Below the pieces are notes generated by a model. The model did not search any database, was not told the origin of the DNA, and saw only the letters and a program-made list of their open reading frames with translations. Shown here one piece after another: positions 19,801 through 29,221 of a stretch of DNA of 64,000 nucleotides. The DNA is from Trichomonas vaginalis G3 (Eukaryota; Parabasalia; Trichomonadida; Trichomonadidae): assembly GCF_026262505.1 (NCBI RefSeq), contig NC_067203.1, forward strand, positions 11,098,001-11,162,000, read 5' to 3'. Each line of letters begins with the position of its first letter. Positions within the stretch are counted from its first letter, which is position 1. Made by a program: the position numbers and the translations under genes.

Positions 19801-22800
19801 ATGAAATTGGTTATCAAACATTGTCACTTTTGGATGAAACACAAGTCATTGAATTGGCAAAAATTTTGGATAAAAAAGTGGAATTCAATACTTATAAAAG
19901 TGACATGAAATGGGATGAGAGCATCAAGTACAGGTGGAGCAATGCCATCAAGATGTTATACGATGTAAATACACAAAGAGTCCAAAAACTTTTGGAAATT
20001 ATGCCAAAATTCGATGTCGGATTTAAGAAATTAATTTTCGAAAATTTGACAACGAATATTCCAGAGTTCAAATACAAATTTGAACAGAGATTAAGAGATT
20101 TGTTGCATTCATTTGGTCGTATAACACGGCTCGATCGAAATATCATGCAAACATTTCTCGGAATTTTGAGAAATCAAAAGAGATTCAAAGTGAAAGAAAA
20201 TTGGGATGATGCTGTGAAGGAATTCACCAATTTGACATCAAGACAATACACGCAGATAGCACAGATATTGCTTGGTTTCAACAACCAACTCGCTATAGAT
20301 TGCGTAAGATGCTTTGAAGAAGTTTACAAAGATAAAAATGATGAATCTCCTGAAAAAAGTGACGAATTCAGAAAAATGATCATTGAAATTCTTCAAAAGA
20401 GAATCGAGCCACTTCAGAAGATCAAACTGATTGATCCTCACATCACAGCAATTTTTGGCGAACTTTATTTGAAGAATTCTTCCGAAAAAGAGTCAAAAAC
20501 AGTTTTGTTGATGACAATTGATGATTTCAAGAAATTCGTCAAGATGAACATCGAAGAACCCTTCAAGCAAATCTCTAGTTACGAGAGTTTTGTCACTGAA
20601 AAAACTAAAGAACTCATTTTGTCAGATCCTGGCAGATTCAAAGAAAATTTCAAAGAATTTGTCAAAGAATTGACAACTCCTTACAATTACGTTTATGCCA
20701 TTGATGAGAACTTATTGAAGATGGTTGTCCACAGGATGCAGAATTTAGATCCAGAGATCACAGATCCTGCTTTACAATTCAAAGTTCCATTTAGAGAACT
20801 TCAAAAGCGAATCAAAGATGAAATGATTCCGAAAGTGAAGAAATTCATGGACATTCCTGATGATTTAGTTCCTGAAGTTGTCAAAACCTTCAATCTCAAT
20901 GATTTTCAATCACAATTTGATGCTTTATACCAAAAACAAAGATCAAAGAAGAAAGATTTGTTGAATCCAATTAAAACTCTCGATCCGAAATTCATGAGAA
21001 TGTTCATTTTACTTTACTTGAATCCAGCAAATCCAGAACGCGATATCTTGAAGAGATGGAAGTCAATTGTTGACGGAACATTGAACTATCTCAAAGAAAG
21101 ATTGTTGCCGTTCATTTCCAAAGTAAAGAAAATCGAAAGATACGCTGTTGACGATCTACTTTACGCCTTCAAAAATATTAAAGATATTGAGAGGACGTCG
21201 ATTAAATCTATCGTCGAACAGAGTTATACAAATCGATCTAACAGGTATTACCACATTTTCGAGATGCATCAAGACGTCATTGAACATTTCAGTTCCTACA
21301 TAAAACAAGGAAAAAGAACTGAATTAACATGGCAAAATTTGTGTCTCGAATATCCGAAAGTTTACGAAGGAATCATCAAAGAAATTGATGTCCTTAAAGA
21401 ACTCGATGAATCAACGAAAGAAACAGTTCAATACTTCTTAATGAAAGATGGCCGACAAATGCCAGATCAATGCAGAATTTTCATCAATAAATTGGCAACG
21501 GATTTGTACGCATTAGTCGGAAGATTCGAAGTAGACGGTGTTTTATTCCAAGGCGTTTCATTGGACAACGGTGCATTGAACATCTTGAAATACTACACAA
21601 TCTACGATTACGAAGATAAACCTGAAAAATTGATAAAATGGAAATATGCAGTGTCACTTTTCGAAAAAACGGTTGTAGAAGTTTACGAAAGTGTTTCTAA
21701 GCATTTGAAGTTGTTTGATGACAGAATGATAGGAATGTTCAATAACTACATGACTGCAACGAACTATACCCATAGTTTGTTCATTTCTGACATTTCAAAG
21801 ATGGTTGATGAATATTCTTTGTTTTTGTCAACAGGATCCGAAACTCTTAAGATATTAGAGACATGTGTAAGTTCTGTTGCAAAAGATGAAGAAGACGTCA
21901 ACAAGAAATGGAATATTATGTTCCAAATGTTCTCCCAGAAAATGAATCAAAACTACATCGAAAAAGATAATATTTTCGACCAATTACAAAAAGTGCCAGT
22001 TTCTGTCCAACACAAAGTGATTTTCTACCTCGAAGATGTCTATTATTCAATACAATCAGTATTCGAACAATACTCATTGACTGTTAAAGAACAAGTTTAT
22101 GATATGGATCCGACGGTTATGCACATAGTCACTTCACATTTCAATCATTTAATTGAGGATGAAGTGAACAAACAAATCCAAGAATTCCAGGCCAGTCAAC
22201 AGCAGCAGAAAACACAGAACATCATCGAAGAACAAATTGCTAATCTAAAGAAGAAGAGAAGAGAAGGTGACAAAGAAGAAAATAACGTACCAAAACCTGA
22301 CAGACAAGTTACATTGAAAGAAAACAAGATTGATTACAAGAAATTATCACTTTCTGTTTGGAAGAAATTGTTTACAAAAGACGATAACGATCAAACCAAC
22401 ATTTACCACTTGATTTCGAGTATTTCGAAGAGTGTTTTACCTTTCTCTATTTCAAACAAACAGAAGCCAATGCCGAGACAAGATATCATCGCAATTTTCG
22501 ATGCTTTTAATACGAAATTGTCACTTTTCAAAGAAAGGTTAATTGCAAGTGGTAAAGATTCAACATTTTTGAGGGATTTGCTTTGTTTAGAAGATTCTGT
22601 TTTGAACTTCTTGTTGTCAATAATGAACAAAGTTACACAAGACACGAAACAAGTTAAAATCAAAGAAATAAATGACAGAAAACTTGTTGAAAAGAGACAA
22701 CTCGAATTCGAAAACAGAATGAAAGAAATCAAACAACAAGAAATGAAGCAAATGAATACAAATCTCGAAATGGAAAACGTTGTCGAGTCAACACAAATGA

Positions 22801-25145
22801 CACAAAGAATTTCTTATGACGAAGGACCACAAAAGCCTGATCCACAAGTAATAAGACAATCAGTTGAAGAAGAAGTGTTTTTGACAGAACAAGAAACAGA
22901 AACAAAAGTAAATCTTTCCGATGACGATAAAATAAAGATTTGGGAAGATTCTGTCAAAAACTTTTCCGATTTCTTCAATACAGACACATTTAATGTCTGG
23001 ATCCAAAGATTGTCAAACTTAACGACATCATCACAGATCTCTAGATTCACAATGCCATTCACTGATGTCATGACAATCAACCTTCTTTCTGTTTGCAAAG
23101 ATCAAAGATTGTTGCCAAAGAAGAAACAAAACAAACCGTCAGAAAATGTCAAAAAACGGTTGCAAAAGTCATGGTCGAAAGAGATTTTCGACTTCTTAGT
23201 TTACCAATCACAACCTGTTTTCTATTTGAGTAAGTTCGGACGCTTTGATTTGACTTTGATTCAGAGATGGAGTGATATCTATTTCGATTGTTTCTCCAAT
23301 TTCAAGTTTAATATGAATAACCTTAAACTGGCAACAAAACAATTCAATCAAACATTCTCTGTCATTGACAAAGAACAATTCGATTCTTTGAAGAACTCAA
23401 TACATTCCCTTGGAAGTGTTTCTTTCGACCAACTAAACTCTTATTACGACAATACATTCGATCTTTGTTTGGCCACAAGAGAAAACATCATAAATCTCTC
23501 GGAAATTAAACAAAAAGAGCTCAAAGACACAGAGAATTCCAAGCAGAAGATTATACTCAAAGAGGATATCGAGTTACTCAAAAGATTACTCGATGTTTTC
23601 AACACGATTTTGGAGATTTCAAGTCAAGTTGAAATTATCAAATCTGATGAAGAAAATGAAAAGAATAAAGGTAAAAAAGTGACAAAATCTAACACTTCAC
23701 CTTTATTATTTAACTCTGTTGATGGGCCACGAGCAAAACTTCTCAAGAGATTTGCTTTCTTCATTCACGCAATTAACGAACGTGGAAGATTGATTGAAGA
23801 AAAGAATTCTATTGGTGAAAGACAAAACCATATAATTGTTTCTGTGAGATTGAACGAATTCTTAGCGAAACTCGACCAATTAATGGAGAAAGAATCAACA
23901 TGCACACACAATGTTGATACATCATCAATCACACGTAAGATGTGGCATTTAGTTTTGCTTCATTTCGACAACTATTGTCACAGAAAAATCCTTGAAATTG
24001 AGAGTTCTCTTCTTCAATTCAAAGATGCAGCAATCACTGCACTTTGCACGAATTTGGTCGACATGAACGCTAGATTACTAAATGATGAAGAAAAGTTCAA
24101 CAAGAACATGAAACAAACTTTGGAAGAATACCAGAAATTCGTTCAAAACTTCGAATATTCCGTAGAATCAATCACAGGAACTCTTCCAAATTCGGATCCT
24201 TCCAAACCAAAGAGAATCGGTTTAACAGCTCCTGAATGTAAATTAATCTCGAAATTGTTCCTCCAAAAATGCATGGATCAACAATTTGTTTCCAGATTGT
24301 ATCAGCAAGGATTCTACAGAAGATTCAACATAGATCATTACGAATCGCAAAAGAGAATTCTTAATTTGCTTGGCGAAGACAAATCATCATTGATGATGTT
24401 GTTGAACACTTACAGAGTTTGTGCATCCAGTAAGAGATTCACAGAGAACCAGGCTTTCGCTGATAAATACTATTCTTCCATCTTCAAAGCATTTGGAAAA
24501 AGAGCTGAATGGTTGATGACTTCTCATGAAGAAATCAGAGAAATTGATGGTTACAAACAATACGTAACTATCTATGAAGCTAATGATACATGGAAAGATT
24601 TGCTTTCAAGAGCAATTACATCAAAAATCATTAGATTGGATGATATAATGAAATTCATTCCTGAAAAGATGGAAATAACATTCTTAAGTCCATCAATCAT
24701 TGATTCAATCAGAGGTTTCCAAGATGAGTCTAAACAAACAGAAGACAAAATCGAAAACCTCAAAGAAAGAAGTCATCAGCAAAGAGACATCAAAAGTATG
24801 TTTGGTGATGATCAACATGCAATTGATGTCGAATCTTCCGAATTGTGTGAATTTTGTCGACAATCTCTTTACACTGACAAGTTCATTGTATTTCCATGTC
24901 ATCACGCACTCCATATTCATTGTTTCCTTGAAAACATGGATTTGTTCTTTGAACCTGTTGAGCAGTTGAACTTAATCGCTTTGCAGGCAAATGCTCTGAA
25001 GAGAGAAGATACAAGAGCTAAATTAATTGACGCTTTGTCAAAGAGTTGTCCATTCTGTGGCGAACTCTCTGTTGAAATTCTAAATAAGAGTTTCGTTGTA
25101 GAAGATCAAGAACAAATTGACAAATGGGCTCTTGTTCCAATGTAA
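16890..25145 (+). CDS. Giant Vps18-like protein with C-terminal RING
   Basis: 2751 residues, starting at MKASFQTG with TCAAATTTT just upstream as Inr. The first 320 residues look like clathrin-heavy-chain/Vps helical repeats (GVYALINTGDYTKAAEIMKK; DILQDIYLALQDWENYIKYY-like segment). Residues about 370-600 are a long acidic, disordered insert (EEEEDNDDDFMDDEEEE). A very long alpha-helical body follows with no named domain. Around residue 2650 is a RING: CEFCRQSLYTDKFIVFPCHH, HIHC and, later, SCPFCGELSVEIL, with the spacing seen in Vps18/Pep3. Vps18 is a core subunit of the HOPS/CORVET endosome tethers. Normal Vps18 is about 1000 residues with a beta-propeller front; here the propeller is not seen and the middle is greatly enlarged. 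Confidence 0.75.
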   Translation: MKASFQTGIFRHHVPVPQRIAGFQCPGVYALINTGDYTKAAEIMKKSNIPFSQAYLFLSSYPDALSEYLRINALDKSLPDKQRVIYANSYVSLYTPILYALKKTDSYATAKANFISFLIDNQILQKFVSKSVIVDSLTQCNLLDVLQDIYLALQDWENYIKYYLEVQGTSKISVSTWRKLTSYIAKIPEMNIRQKIFKLFPRSQQKDLLRHWKELDLKRVLSVGADQAIRPIFPLLLDFVFEEPSDISLPEIVQPIFEDLLIDRYHGLNSPQYTTLYLVHLVRTENLSKLNDFFKTSTFNTGNQFFSQFWMGVKVYLLNLTIKTDKSHANRRKYFKKTIEPSKTAIKVQIEEVETQTQVKKTKSTVLQAVNLANIFSIFSKKKENKNQKDNEEEEDNDDDFMDDEEEEQCETGYLKLQIAQDTENNHIDIRYNPIEALTAPMRESPSKISIRLKQETESEISSGEDDISELERFKEKSDVSESEAPPLYSSSDQSDVESDIDIKQEEEEIKEMETPEDIAPDSKRYHTSSSDSEHEDQNEENNEQDKPQEDNKEDEEQPQDAQQQPDSSNAINIINADKKHKVRTEEEERHHKERARLRKIAAKVSDQFEKDTYKPLLNYGIELNSHASNTYSLSISYAVDKSLIEGSLQPLISLIEGPLAERFKFEEDKSELKECWMRIISSVYELYTNQVRFDALVDIPGISYLVRNLSELMWNPNVDVSKNWKENINMIISDIDEVKFYNTMLKANPEQRKIFISILISLDEANIKQGKFDKQFDDLISKNDSIGNMANDFKNCTGEETLVALHEYVIKQITSGEKTREMWITSLDDLRPAQHRALYNLPSDARAQIIYLIIKQFNKVNDENKFLNLFKQTVLDFKNETRKSYEIAVQMNDKHKFILAQNLLTYRQQGNEPSKYWFNAIKQFINQVYNIVKSIVKSTSEFEINSVQETVMKLMNTPSLSKFKEQFVNDEIGYQTLSLLDETQVIELAKILDKKVEFNTYKSDMKWDESIKYRWSNAIKMLYDVNTQRVQKLLEIMPKFDVGFKKLIFENLTTNIPEFKYKFEQRLRDLLHSFGRITRLDRNIMQTFLGILRNQKRFKVKENWDDAVKEFTNLTSRQYTQIAQILLGFNNQLAIDCVRCFEEVYKDKNDESPEKSDEFRKMIIEILQKRIEPLQKIKLIDPHITAIFGELYLKNSSEKESKTVLLMTIDDFKKFVKMNIEEPFKQISSYESFVTEKTKELILSDPGRFKENFKEFVKELTTPYNYVYAIDENLLKMVVHRMQNLDPEITDPALQFKVPFRELQKRIKDEMIPKVKKFMDIPDDLVPEVVKTFNLNDFQSQFDALYQKQRSKKKDLLNPIKTLDPKFMRMFILLYLNPANPERDILKRWKSIVDGTLNYLKERLLPFISKVKKIERYAVDDLLYAFKNIKDIERTSIKSIVEQSYTNRSNRYYHIFEMHQDVIEHFSSYIKQGKRTELTWQNLCLEYPKVYEGIIKEIDVLKELDESTKETVQYFLMKDGRQMPDQCRIFINKLATDLYALVGRFEVDGVLFQGVSLDNGALNILKYYTIYDYEDKPEKLIKWKYAVSLFEKTVVEVYESVSKHLKLFDDRMIGMFNNYMTATNYTHSLFISDISKMVDEYSLFLSTGSETLKILETCVSSVAKDEEDVNKKWNIMFQMFSQKMNQNYIEKDNIFDQLQKVPVSVQHKVIFYLEDVYYSIQSVFEQYSLTVKEQVYDMDPTVMHIVTSHFNHLIEDEVNKQIQEFQASQQQQKTQNIIEEQIANLKKKRREGDKEENNVPKPDRQVTLKENKIDYKKLSLSVWKKLFTKDDNDQTNIYHLISSISKSVLPFSISNKQKPMPRQDIIAIFDAFNTKLSLFKERLIASGKDSTFLRDLLCLEDSVLNFLLSIMNKVTQDTKQVKIKEINDRKLVEKRQLEFENRMKEIKQQEMKQMNTNLEMENVVESTQMTQRISYDEGPQKPDPQVIRQSVEEEVFLTEQETETKVNLSDDDKIKIWEDSVKNFSDFFNTDTFNVWIQRLSNLTTSSQISRFTMPFTDVMTINLLSVCKDQRLLPKKKQNKPSENVKKRLQKSWSKEIFDFLVYQSQPVFYLSKFGRFDLTLIQRWSDIYFDCFSNFKFNMNNLKLATKQFNQTFSVIDKEQFDSLKNSIHSLGSVSFDQLNSYYDNTFDLCLATRENIINLSEIKQKELKDTENSKQKIILKEDIELLKRLLDVFNTILEISSQVEIIKSDEENEKNKGKKVTKSNTSPLLFNSVDGPRAKLLKRFAFFIHAINERGRLIEEKNSIGERQNHIIVSVRLNEFLAKLDQLMEKESTCTHNVDTSSITRKMWHLVLLHFDNYCHRKILEIESSLLQFKDAAITALCTNLVDMNARLLNDEEKFNKNMKQTLEEYQKFVQNFEYSVESITGTLPNSDPSKPKRIGLTAPECKLISKLFLQKCMDQQFVSRLYQQGFYRRFNIDHYESQKRILNLLGEDKSSLMMLLNTYRVCASSKRFTENQAFADKYYSSIFKAFGKRAEWLMTSHEEIREIDGYKQYVTIYEANDTWKDLLSRAITSKIIRLDDIMKFIPEKMEITFLSPSIIDSIRGFQDESKQTEDKIENLKERSHQQRDIKSMFGDDQHAIDVESSELCEFCRQSLYTDKFIVFPCHHALHIHCFLENMDLFFEPVEQLNLIALQANALKREDTRAKLIDALSKSCPFCGELSVEILNKSFVVEDQEQIDKWALVPM

Positions 25146-25474
25146 TATTTTATTTTTTTGTATTTTATTTATTTTAAAATTATTATTTATAATTTTTTTC
25201 GGTTTTACATATAGGGTGCAAAAAATGCGCATTTTTTTGCGAATTTGAAAAATTTTGGAGTTGAGCATTATTAAAAACTATACATACCAGGTGATGTGAT
25301 AATATTATCCCTGGAATTTAGTATGCCCCGTTTCATTGGGAAATATTTGGATGTATATTAAAAACTAAATTCGTTATAAGAAAAAATTCATTCATTTTTG
25401 ACTACTTTACACGGATTGATTTTTAAATAGTATTTAGAATAATAGTTTTTGCGCATTTTTTCAAGAATAATAGT
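25146..25474. other. Intergenic with a near-perfect palindrome
   Basis: AT-rich. GCAAAAAATGCGCATTTTTTTGC at 25218-25240 is a palindrome apart from one extra T, and GCGCATTTTTTC recurs near 25451. No gene. Confidence 0.5.
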
Positions 25475-25490
25475 CACTTCACATTCATTC

Positions 25491-26030
25491 ATGTCTCAGA
25501 CAGCTCCTGAACAAATCAAGTTACCAGATGCTCAAGGATACCCACAAGTAGACTGGAACTCTTGCCTGCCTGTTGAAGGTGAGACTAAAGATCAGAGAAA
25601 GGCAAGACTCCAACATGCAGTCGAAGAGAAGAACAAAGTTCTCAAGCAACGCGAAGAATTCATCAACAATCTCCCAGAGGAAGAACGTCTTAAGTACAGG
25701 GAGAACAAGCTGAAGAAGCTTGAAGAAAAGCTTCGTCGTAAAGAGGAGAAACTCCGCAGGAAACAAGATAAGAGAAGCAAACAGGATAAGAAAGATAAGA
25801 AAGATAAGAAAGACAAGAAAGACAAGAAAGATAGAGATTACGATGACAAGAAAGACAAGAAGTCTCATTGCAAATGCGGATCGGATCAAGAGGTTGAGAT
25901 TTCTATTGATGAGTTTGTTCAGTTCAAAAAGTGGGAAAACTCTTTCAAGAAGAAACGCGTCAATGCGATGAAGTACAACGCTTTCTGCGAATGGCGTAAA
26001 GAAAATGGACAAGCTCCACAAGCACAATAA
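25491..26030 (+). CDS. KKD-rich hypothetical protein, copy 1
   Basis: 179 residues from MSQTAPEQIKLPDAQGYPQV. No named family. Residues 30-85 are a charged helix rich in Arg/Glu (REEFINNLPEEERLKYRENK), followed by a KKDK microrepeat, a short Cys/His cluster (SHCKCGSD), and a C-terminal EFVQFKKWENSFKKKRVNAM helix with a FCEWRK motif. Start is backed by TCACTTCACATTC, an Inr-like run, just upstream. The near-identical copy on the other strand at 37342-37881 also has an open frame. The composition suggests a nucleic-acid or ribosome-associated protein, but that is a guess. Confidence 0.7.
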   Translation: MSQTAPEQIKLPDAQGYPQVDWNSCLPVEGETKDQRKARLQHAVEEKNKVLKQREEFINNLPEEERLKYRENKLKKLEEKLRRKEEKLRRKQDKRSKQDKKDKKDKKDKKDKKDRDYDDKKDKKSHCKCGSDQEVEISIDEFVQFKKWENSFKKKRVNAMKYNAFCEWRKENGQAPQAQ

Positions 26031-26094
26031 GAAATCAGCAGCAAACATACTTTAAAAGCATATTTTTTTTTATTCTTAATTTTTTTTTAAATCT

Positions 26095-26130
26095 CAACTG
26101 CATATTGAAGAGCAGTCATTCCATAAAGAT
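26095..26130 (-). pseudogene. Antisense ankyrin scrap inside duplication arm 1
   Basis: Read on the minus strand, about 12 codons give YGMTALQYAV, the core of a trichomonad ankyrin repeat. It lies past the 3' end of the KKD gene and is copied with it, so an ankyrin gene once abutted this gene. Confidence 0.5.
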
Positions 26131-26396
26131 ATTTAAGATTTTTTTTACTTCAACAAAATATATGCTTTACACTTGAAAAATTCCTCAGTAAAGCATCTAC
26201 AGTTATAAGAATAAAGATTTCTTGATAGTATTTGTAATTAATCTGAAATATATGAAATATTTGTACCATTTATTTCATAGGTAATTATGGTATTATCTCA
26301 TTAATGAATTCTTCAAAATAAGTATAAAATCATTAACTCTGTTATGACATAAATAAATTAATCGACGATACAGACGGTTTGGTCTGATCTTGAAAA

Positions 26397-26714
26397 ATGA
26401 TGATGGAATATATTGAAGATTCAAATTCTATTCAAAACATTGATTTAGTTTTAATTTATTCTGATAAATCTTTAAAAGTTGTAGGAACACAAGAGATTGC
26501 TGACAAGTTTAATAATGATTTATCTCATTATGGTCAACAGAGTATACTTGATTCTCTCCGCGATAATTCAACTCAGATTAAACATGGATATATGTCTATC
26601 AATAATACAAATTATTATTCACAGATCGATTTTCAGACTGTTCAATATTTTGAAGGAGAAATACCATGTCACGCAACTTTTGCCAGAATAACTTCTTTAG
26701 AAATTTATGATTAA
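26397..26714 (+). CDS. Small hypothetical protein, paralog of a nearby fragment
   Basis: 105 residues (MMMEYIEDSNSIQNIDLVLI, ending ARITSLEIYD). No family recognised. Its FQTVQYFEGEIP segment matches KTIQYFKGEIP in the fragment at about 27700-27970, and the 3' flanks of the two are also similar, so a tandem duplication is likely. No clear Inr. It may itself be the tail of a longer, lost gene. Confidence 0.4.
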   Translation: MMMEYIEDSNSIQNIDLVLIYSDKSLKVVGTQEIADKFNNDLSHYGQQSILDSLRDNSTQIKHGYMSINNTNYYSQIDFQTVQYFEGEIPCHATFARITSLEIYD

Positions 26715-27143
26715 TAATGCGATATTTTGATGCAAAAAATATTATTTACCAACCTGACCTTTAAAAAACTAATAATGATATTCATACTCATTTTCTTAAA
26801 TATGAAAATTTGTAAAAAAAAATACGTCAATGATACATCCAGATATTTATGAATAGATATAACTTTAAATTTATAGATGAAAAGAGAATTTATTTCCATA
26901 TATTTTATTACGACATACTTACCAATGTAGCGTGAAGAAGCTAGCATATAATTATTTCGCATTTTTCATCTAGAATGACTTTTACTCAAATTTCGATAAA
27001 GCGATTCTACTATCCATATATTCATCAACCGCATACTCTCACCTCTCAAATTCACTCATTTTGGGTCGAAATAGTACAATCTTATCCATTTTTTTTTGAT
27101 TTTGTACGAGGTTTTCGAAGGGTGATGAAGTGACATTTTTCCT

Positions 27144-27225
27144 AAATGTTAGTCACCGTTACAATTTTTCATTGGGGGCTCGCAGGCTCGCCCCCAATGA
27201 AAAATTGTAACGGTGACTAACATTT
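27144..27225. repeat. 82-bp perfect foldback palindrome
   Basis: 27144-27179 and 27190-27225 are perfect 36-bp reverse complements around a 10-base loop. The outer end reads AAATGTTAGTCACCGTTAC and the inner end GGGGGC/GCCCCC. A third partial copy, GGTGACTAACATTT, lies at about 27662-27675 in the inverted sense, so the palindrome could be one compound end of a 0.5-kb foldback transposon, or a solo palindromic MITE. Confidence 0.85.
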
Positions 27226-27699
27226 CTGCATAGTTTAAGTCTAGTTCTGCAATTTAAAATAACAGTTACGTTTTAATATTTTAAAAAGTGGCAAAAATTT
27301 ATTTGAAATTTGAAAAGGAAGTTTTTATTTGCATAAATGACATTCAACTCAACCTTAGCATGATTCATTTCAAAGATAAATCTTTTTCACTGGCCCATCT
27401 CCTTGGATACTCCTGCTTATTCTTCCATAGTTCACTTCAAAATTCCAAACATTCAAGATTTCAAATTATTTAATCTTGCCCAAATCCTTCAAGCGACACC
27501 TTATTTCTCACTTTTCAAGGATTTATTACGACTCATAATGTTAATTTTTGTTGATTAACATTCAAAAATTCATTATATTGATATATATTCTTGTTTGTCG
27601 CTTATGCGAATAAAAATTCCTTTTCTATTTCAAACTATTTTTTTCACTTTAAAAATTGAAAGGTGACTAACATTTTATTCACCTTTATTCACTTTACAA

Positions 27700-27970
27700 T
27701 AATCTTTTTTTATTTTAAAATTATTATTTATTAAGATATATATCTTTTAGACCAGAGTATTCGAGATTCCTACAAGTATATTATCAAATATACAAGTGTT
27801 CATTTGACCTATTGAAAGATCCAATCCAACAAGAGTTACCTGATTCCATGCGCAGAGCTTCATCTCATTTTGAAGGAGGAATGACTGATGGTCATAAATC
27901 TGAGTTTCAATGTCAATATACGTATGAATTTAAGACTATTCAATATTTTAAAGGAGAAATACCAAAATAA
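27700..27970 (+). pseudogene. Fragment related to the 26397 gene
   Basis: An open frame without a starting ATG gives segments such as SRFLQVYYQIYKCSFDLL, MRRASSHFEGGMTDGHKSEF and FKTIQYFKGEIPK then stop. The last segment matches the gene at 26397-26714. The front end is lost. Similarity continues past the stop (ATTTTGATGC-like and ACTAATGATG-like blocks shared with 26720-26800), which supports tandem duplication followed by decay. Confidence 0.5.
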
Positions 27971-28366
27971 ATACTGATTTATTTTGATTTATATTAATTG
28001 ATCATTATGCAATATTTTAATGCCATAACTTATATTTGCACACTTAATTTTAAAGATGTTAAACAAGCATGAGTAAAAGAACTAATGATGGAACTCATAC
28101 CCATTCATTAATAATTGAAAGTTTTTAGAAGCTAATTAATGGTAATTAATGATAATGAACATTAATCGACTTTGATGCAGATAAATGGATATAATTATTC
28201 TGATCGAGTTTGAAGAACAAATATGTCTACTAGAGTATGAACGCGTTTCTGATCTAGAATCGAGTAGTATTTAGTCAAAACTTTAAGTTTGTTCTCATAT
28301 ATAATATAACAGACACACACACATAAAAATATGGGCGTGATGCGCACCAATTGATGTTTCTGAAAA

Positions 28367-29005
28367 ATGTCAAAATGAAAAAATCAATATTATTCAGTTA
28401 TTTCAAATACTAATCATATCCAAATCATATACAACGATCATACATATGATCTGAATGAGCGAATTACGATTGTTGGATATACAAATCTTACTATTCTTGG
28501 TCCAAAAATTAAAACAGGTAATGTTTATTATGAACTCACCCCATTCACCAATACAAAATATTATCTTGCAGGTTTCAATTTTAATAACTATTCTGTGTCA
28601 GCTTATCCTTGTAAAGAAAATTTTTATTATATGTATGGAAGCATTGTCTTAACTCAAAAATCGGATCCATTTACAAGATCAAAAACATTCATACCATCAA
28701 GTTCGACAATAGGTGTTGGATTATCTATTATGAAAAAAACGATTACTTTTGTTTATGAAAATATAGCTGAAAGTTATAAATTAAACTTTTCATCTGATAT
28801 GAATATTATGCCTTATATATGGGAAGCGAATGTTCAAAATATTCGAGATGATATTTTAGTCAACTTTGATAAATATCCATTTAAATATTCTTTACCAGGT
28901 TTTGTTTCATATCAAGACTATCGAGATTCCATGCATTCATGCATTTATCATAATTATAATTTTCATCTTTTTTTGTCTTATCTTAGTGCAATCCTTGTTT
29001 CATAA
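28367..29005 (+). pseudogene. SPRY-domain gene, copy 2
   Basis: Paralog of the locus at 15045: STIGVGLSIMKKTITFVYEN, MNIMPYIWEAN and VNFDKYPFKY are the same SPRY landmarks. Only one in-frame stop is seen before the domain, the TGA at codon 4 (ATGTCAAAATGA), which copy 1 shares. Either the gene was already dead when duplicated or the real start lies elsewhere; the next in-frame ATG (28634) leaves only the second half of the domain. It is followed by a minus-strand HMG pseudogene exactly as copy 1 is. Confidence 0.65.
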
Positions 29006-29221
29006 AAATTTCGAAATGTCTATAAATTACTCTATACTTTCATGTGAGTTTTTATGCAGCCATAAAGATCACATTTTTCAGAGTTTTACATGGCATTTTC
29101 CAGCAAATGCCATGTAAAGTTATTTCAAATATTAAGAATATGATTCTTCTAATCTTATAAAAGTTTAAACCTGCATAGTATTAACTACAAAAGAATACAT
29201 TGAAACGCTTAAAAAAGAAAA

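Larger units (their letters stand above)
25475..26136 (+). repeat. Inverted-duplication arm 1 (about 660 bp)
   Basis: This block recurs in opposite orientation at about 37,235-37,898. Identity begins at CACTTCACATTCATTCATG, covers a complete gene, its 3' flank and an antisense ankyrin scrap, and ends near CCATAAAGATATTT. The flanks outside differ. Differences within are few: a small compensated indel near codon 23, and scattered changes in the 3' T-run. Confidence 0.9.

Noticed and set aside
25521-26048. Minus-strand frame opposite the KKD gene (and its twin at 37324-37851)
   Set aside because: Shadow of the Lys/Glu-rich coding frame; Phe/Leu runs arise from the antisense of AAG/GAA codons.
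26711-26962. 83-codon minus-strand frame
   Set aside because: AT-rich, no family features, no Inr, and it overlaps a region with homology to a non-coding 3' flank.
27288-27473. Possible transposase scrap between inverted GTTAGTCACC sites
   Set aside because: 61 residues with no transposase motif; cannot be supported.
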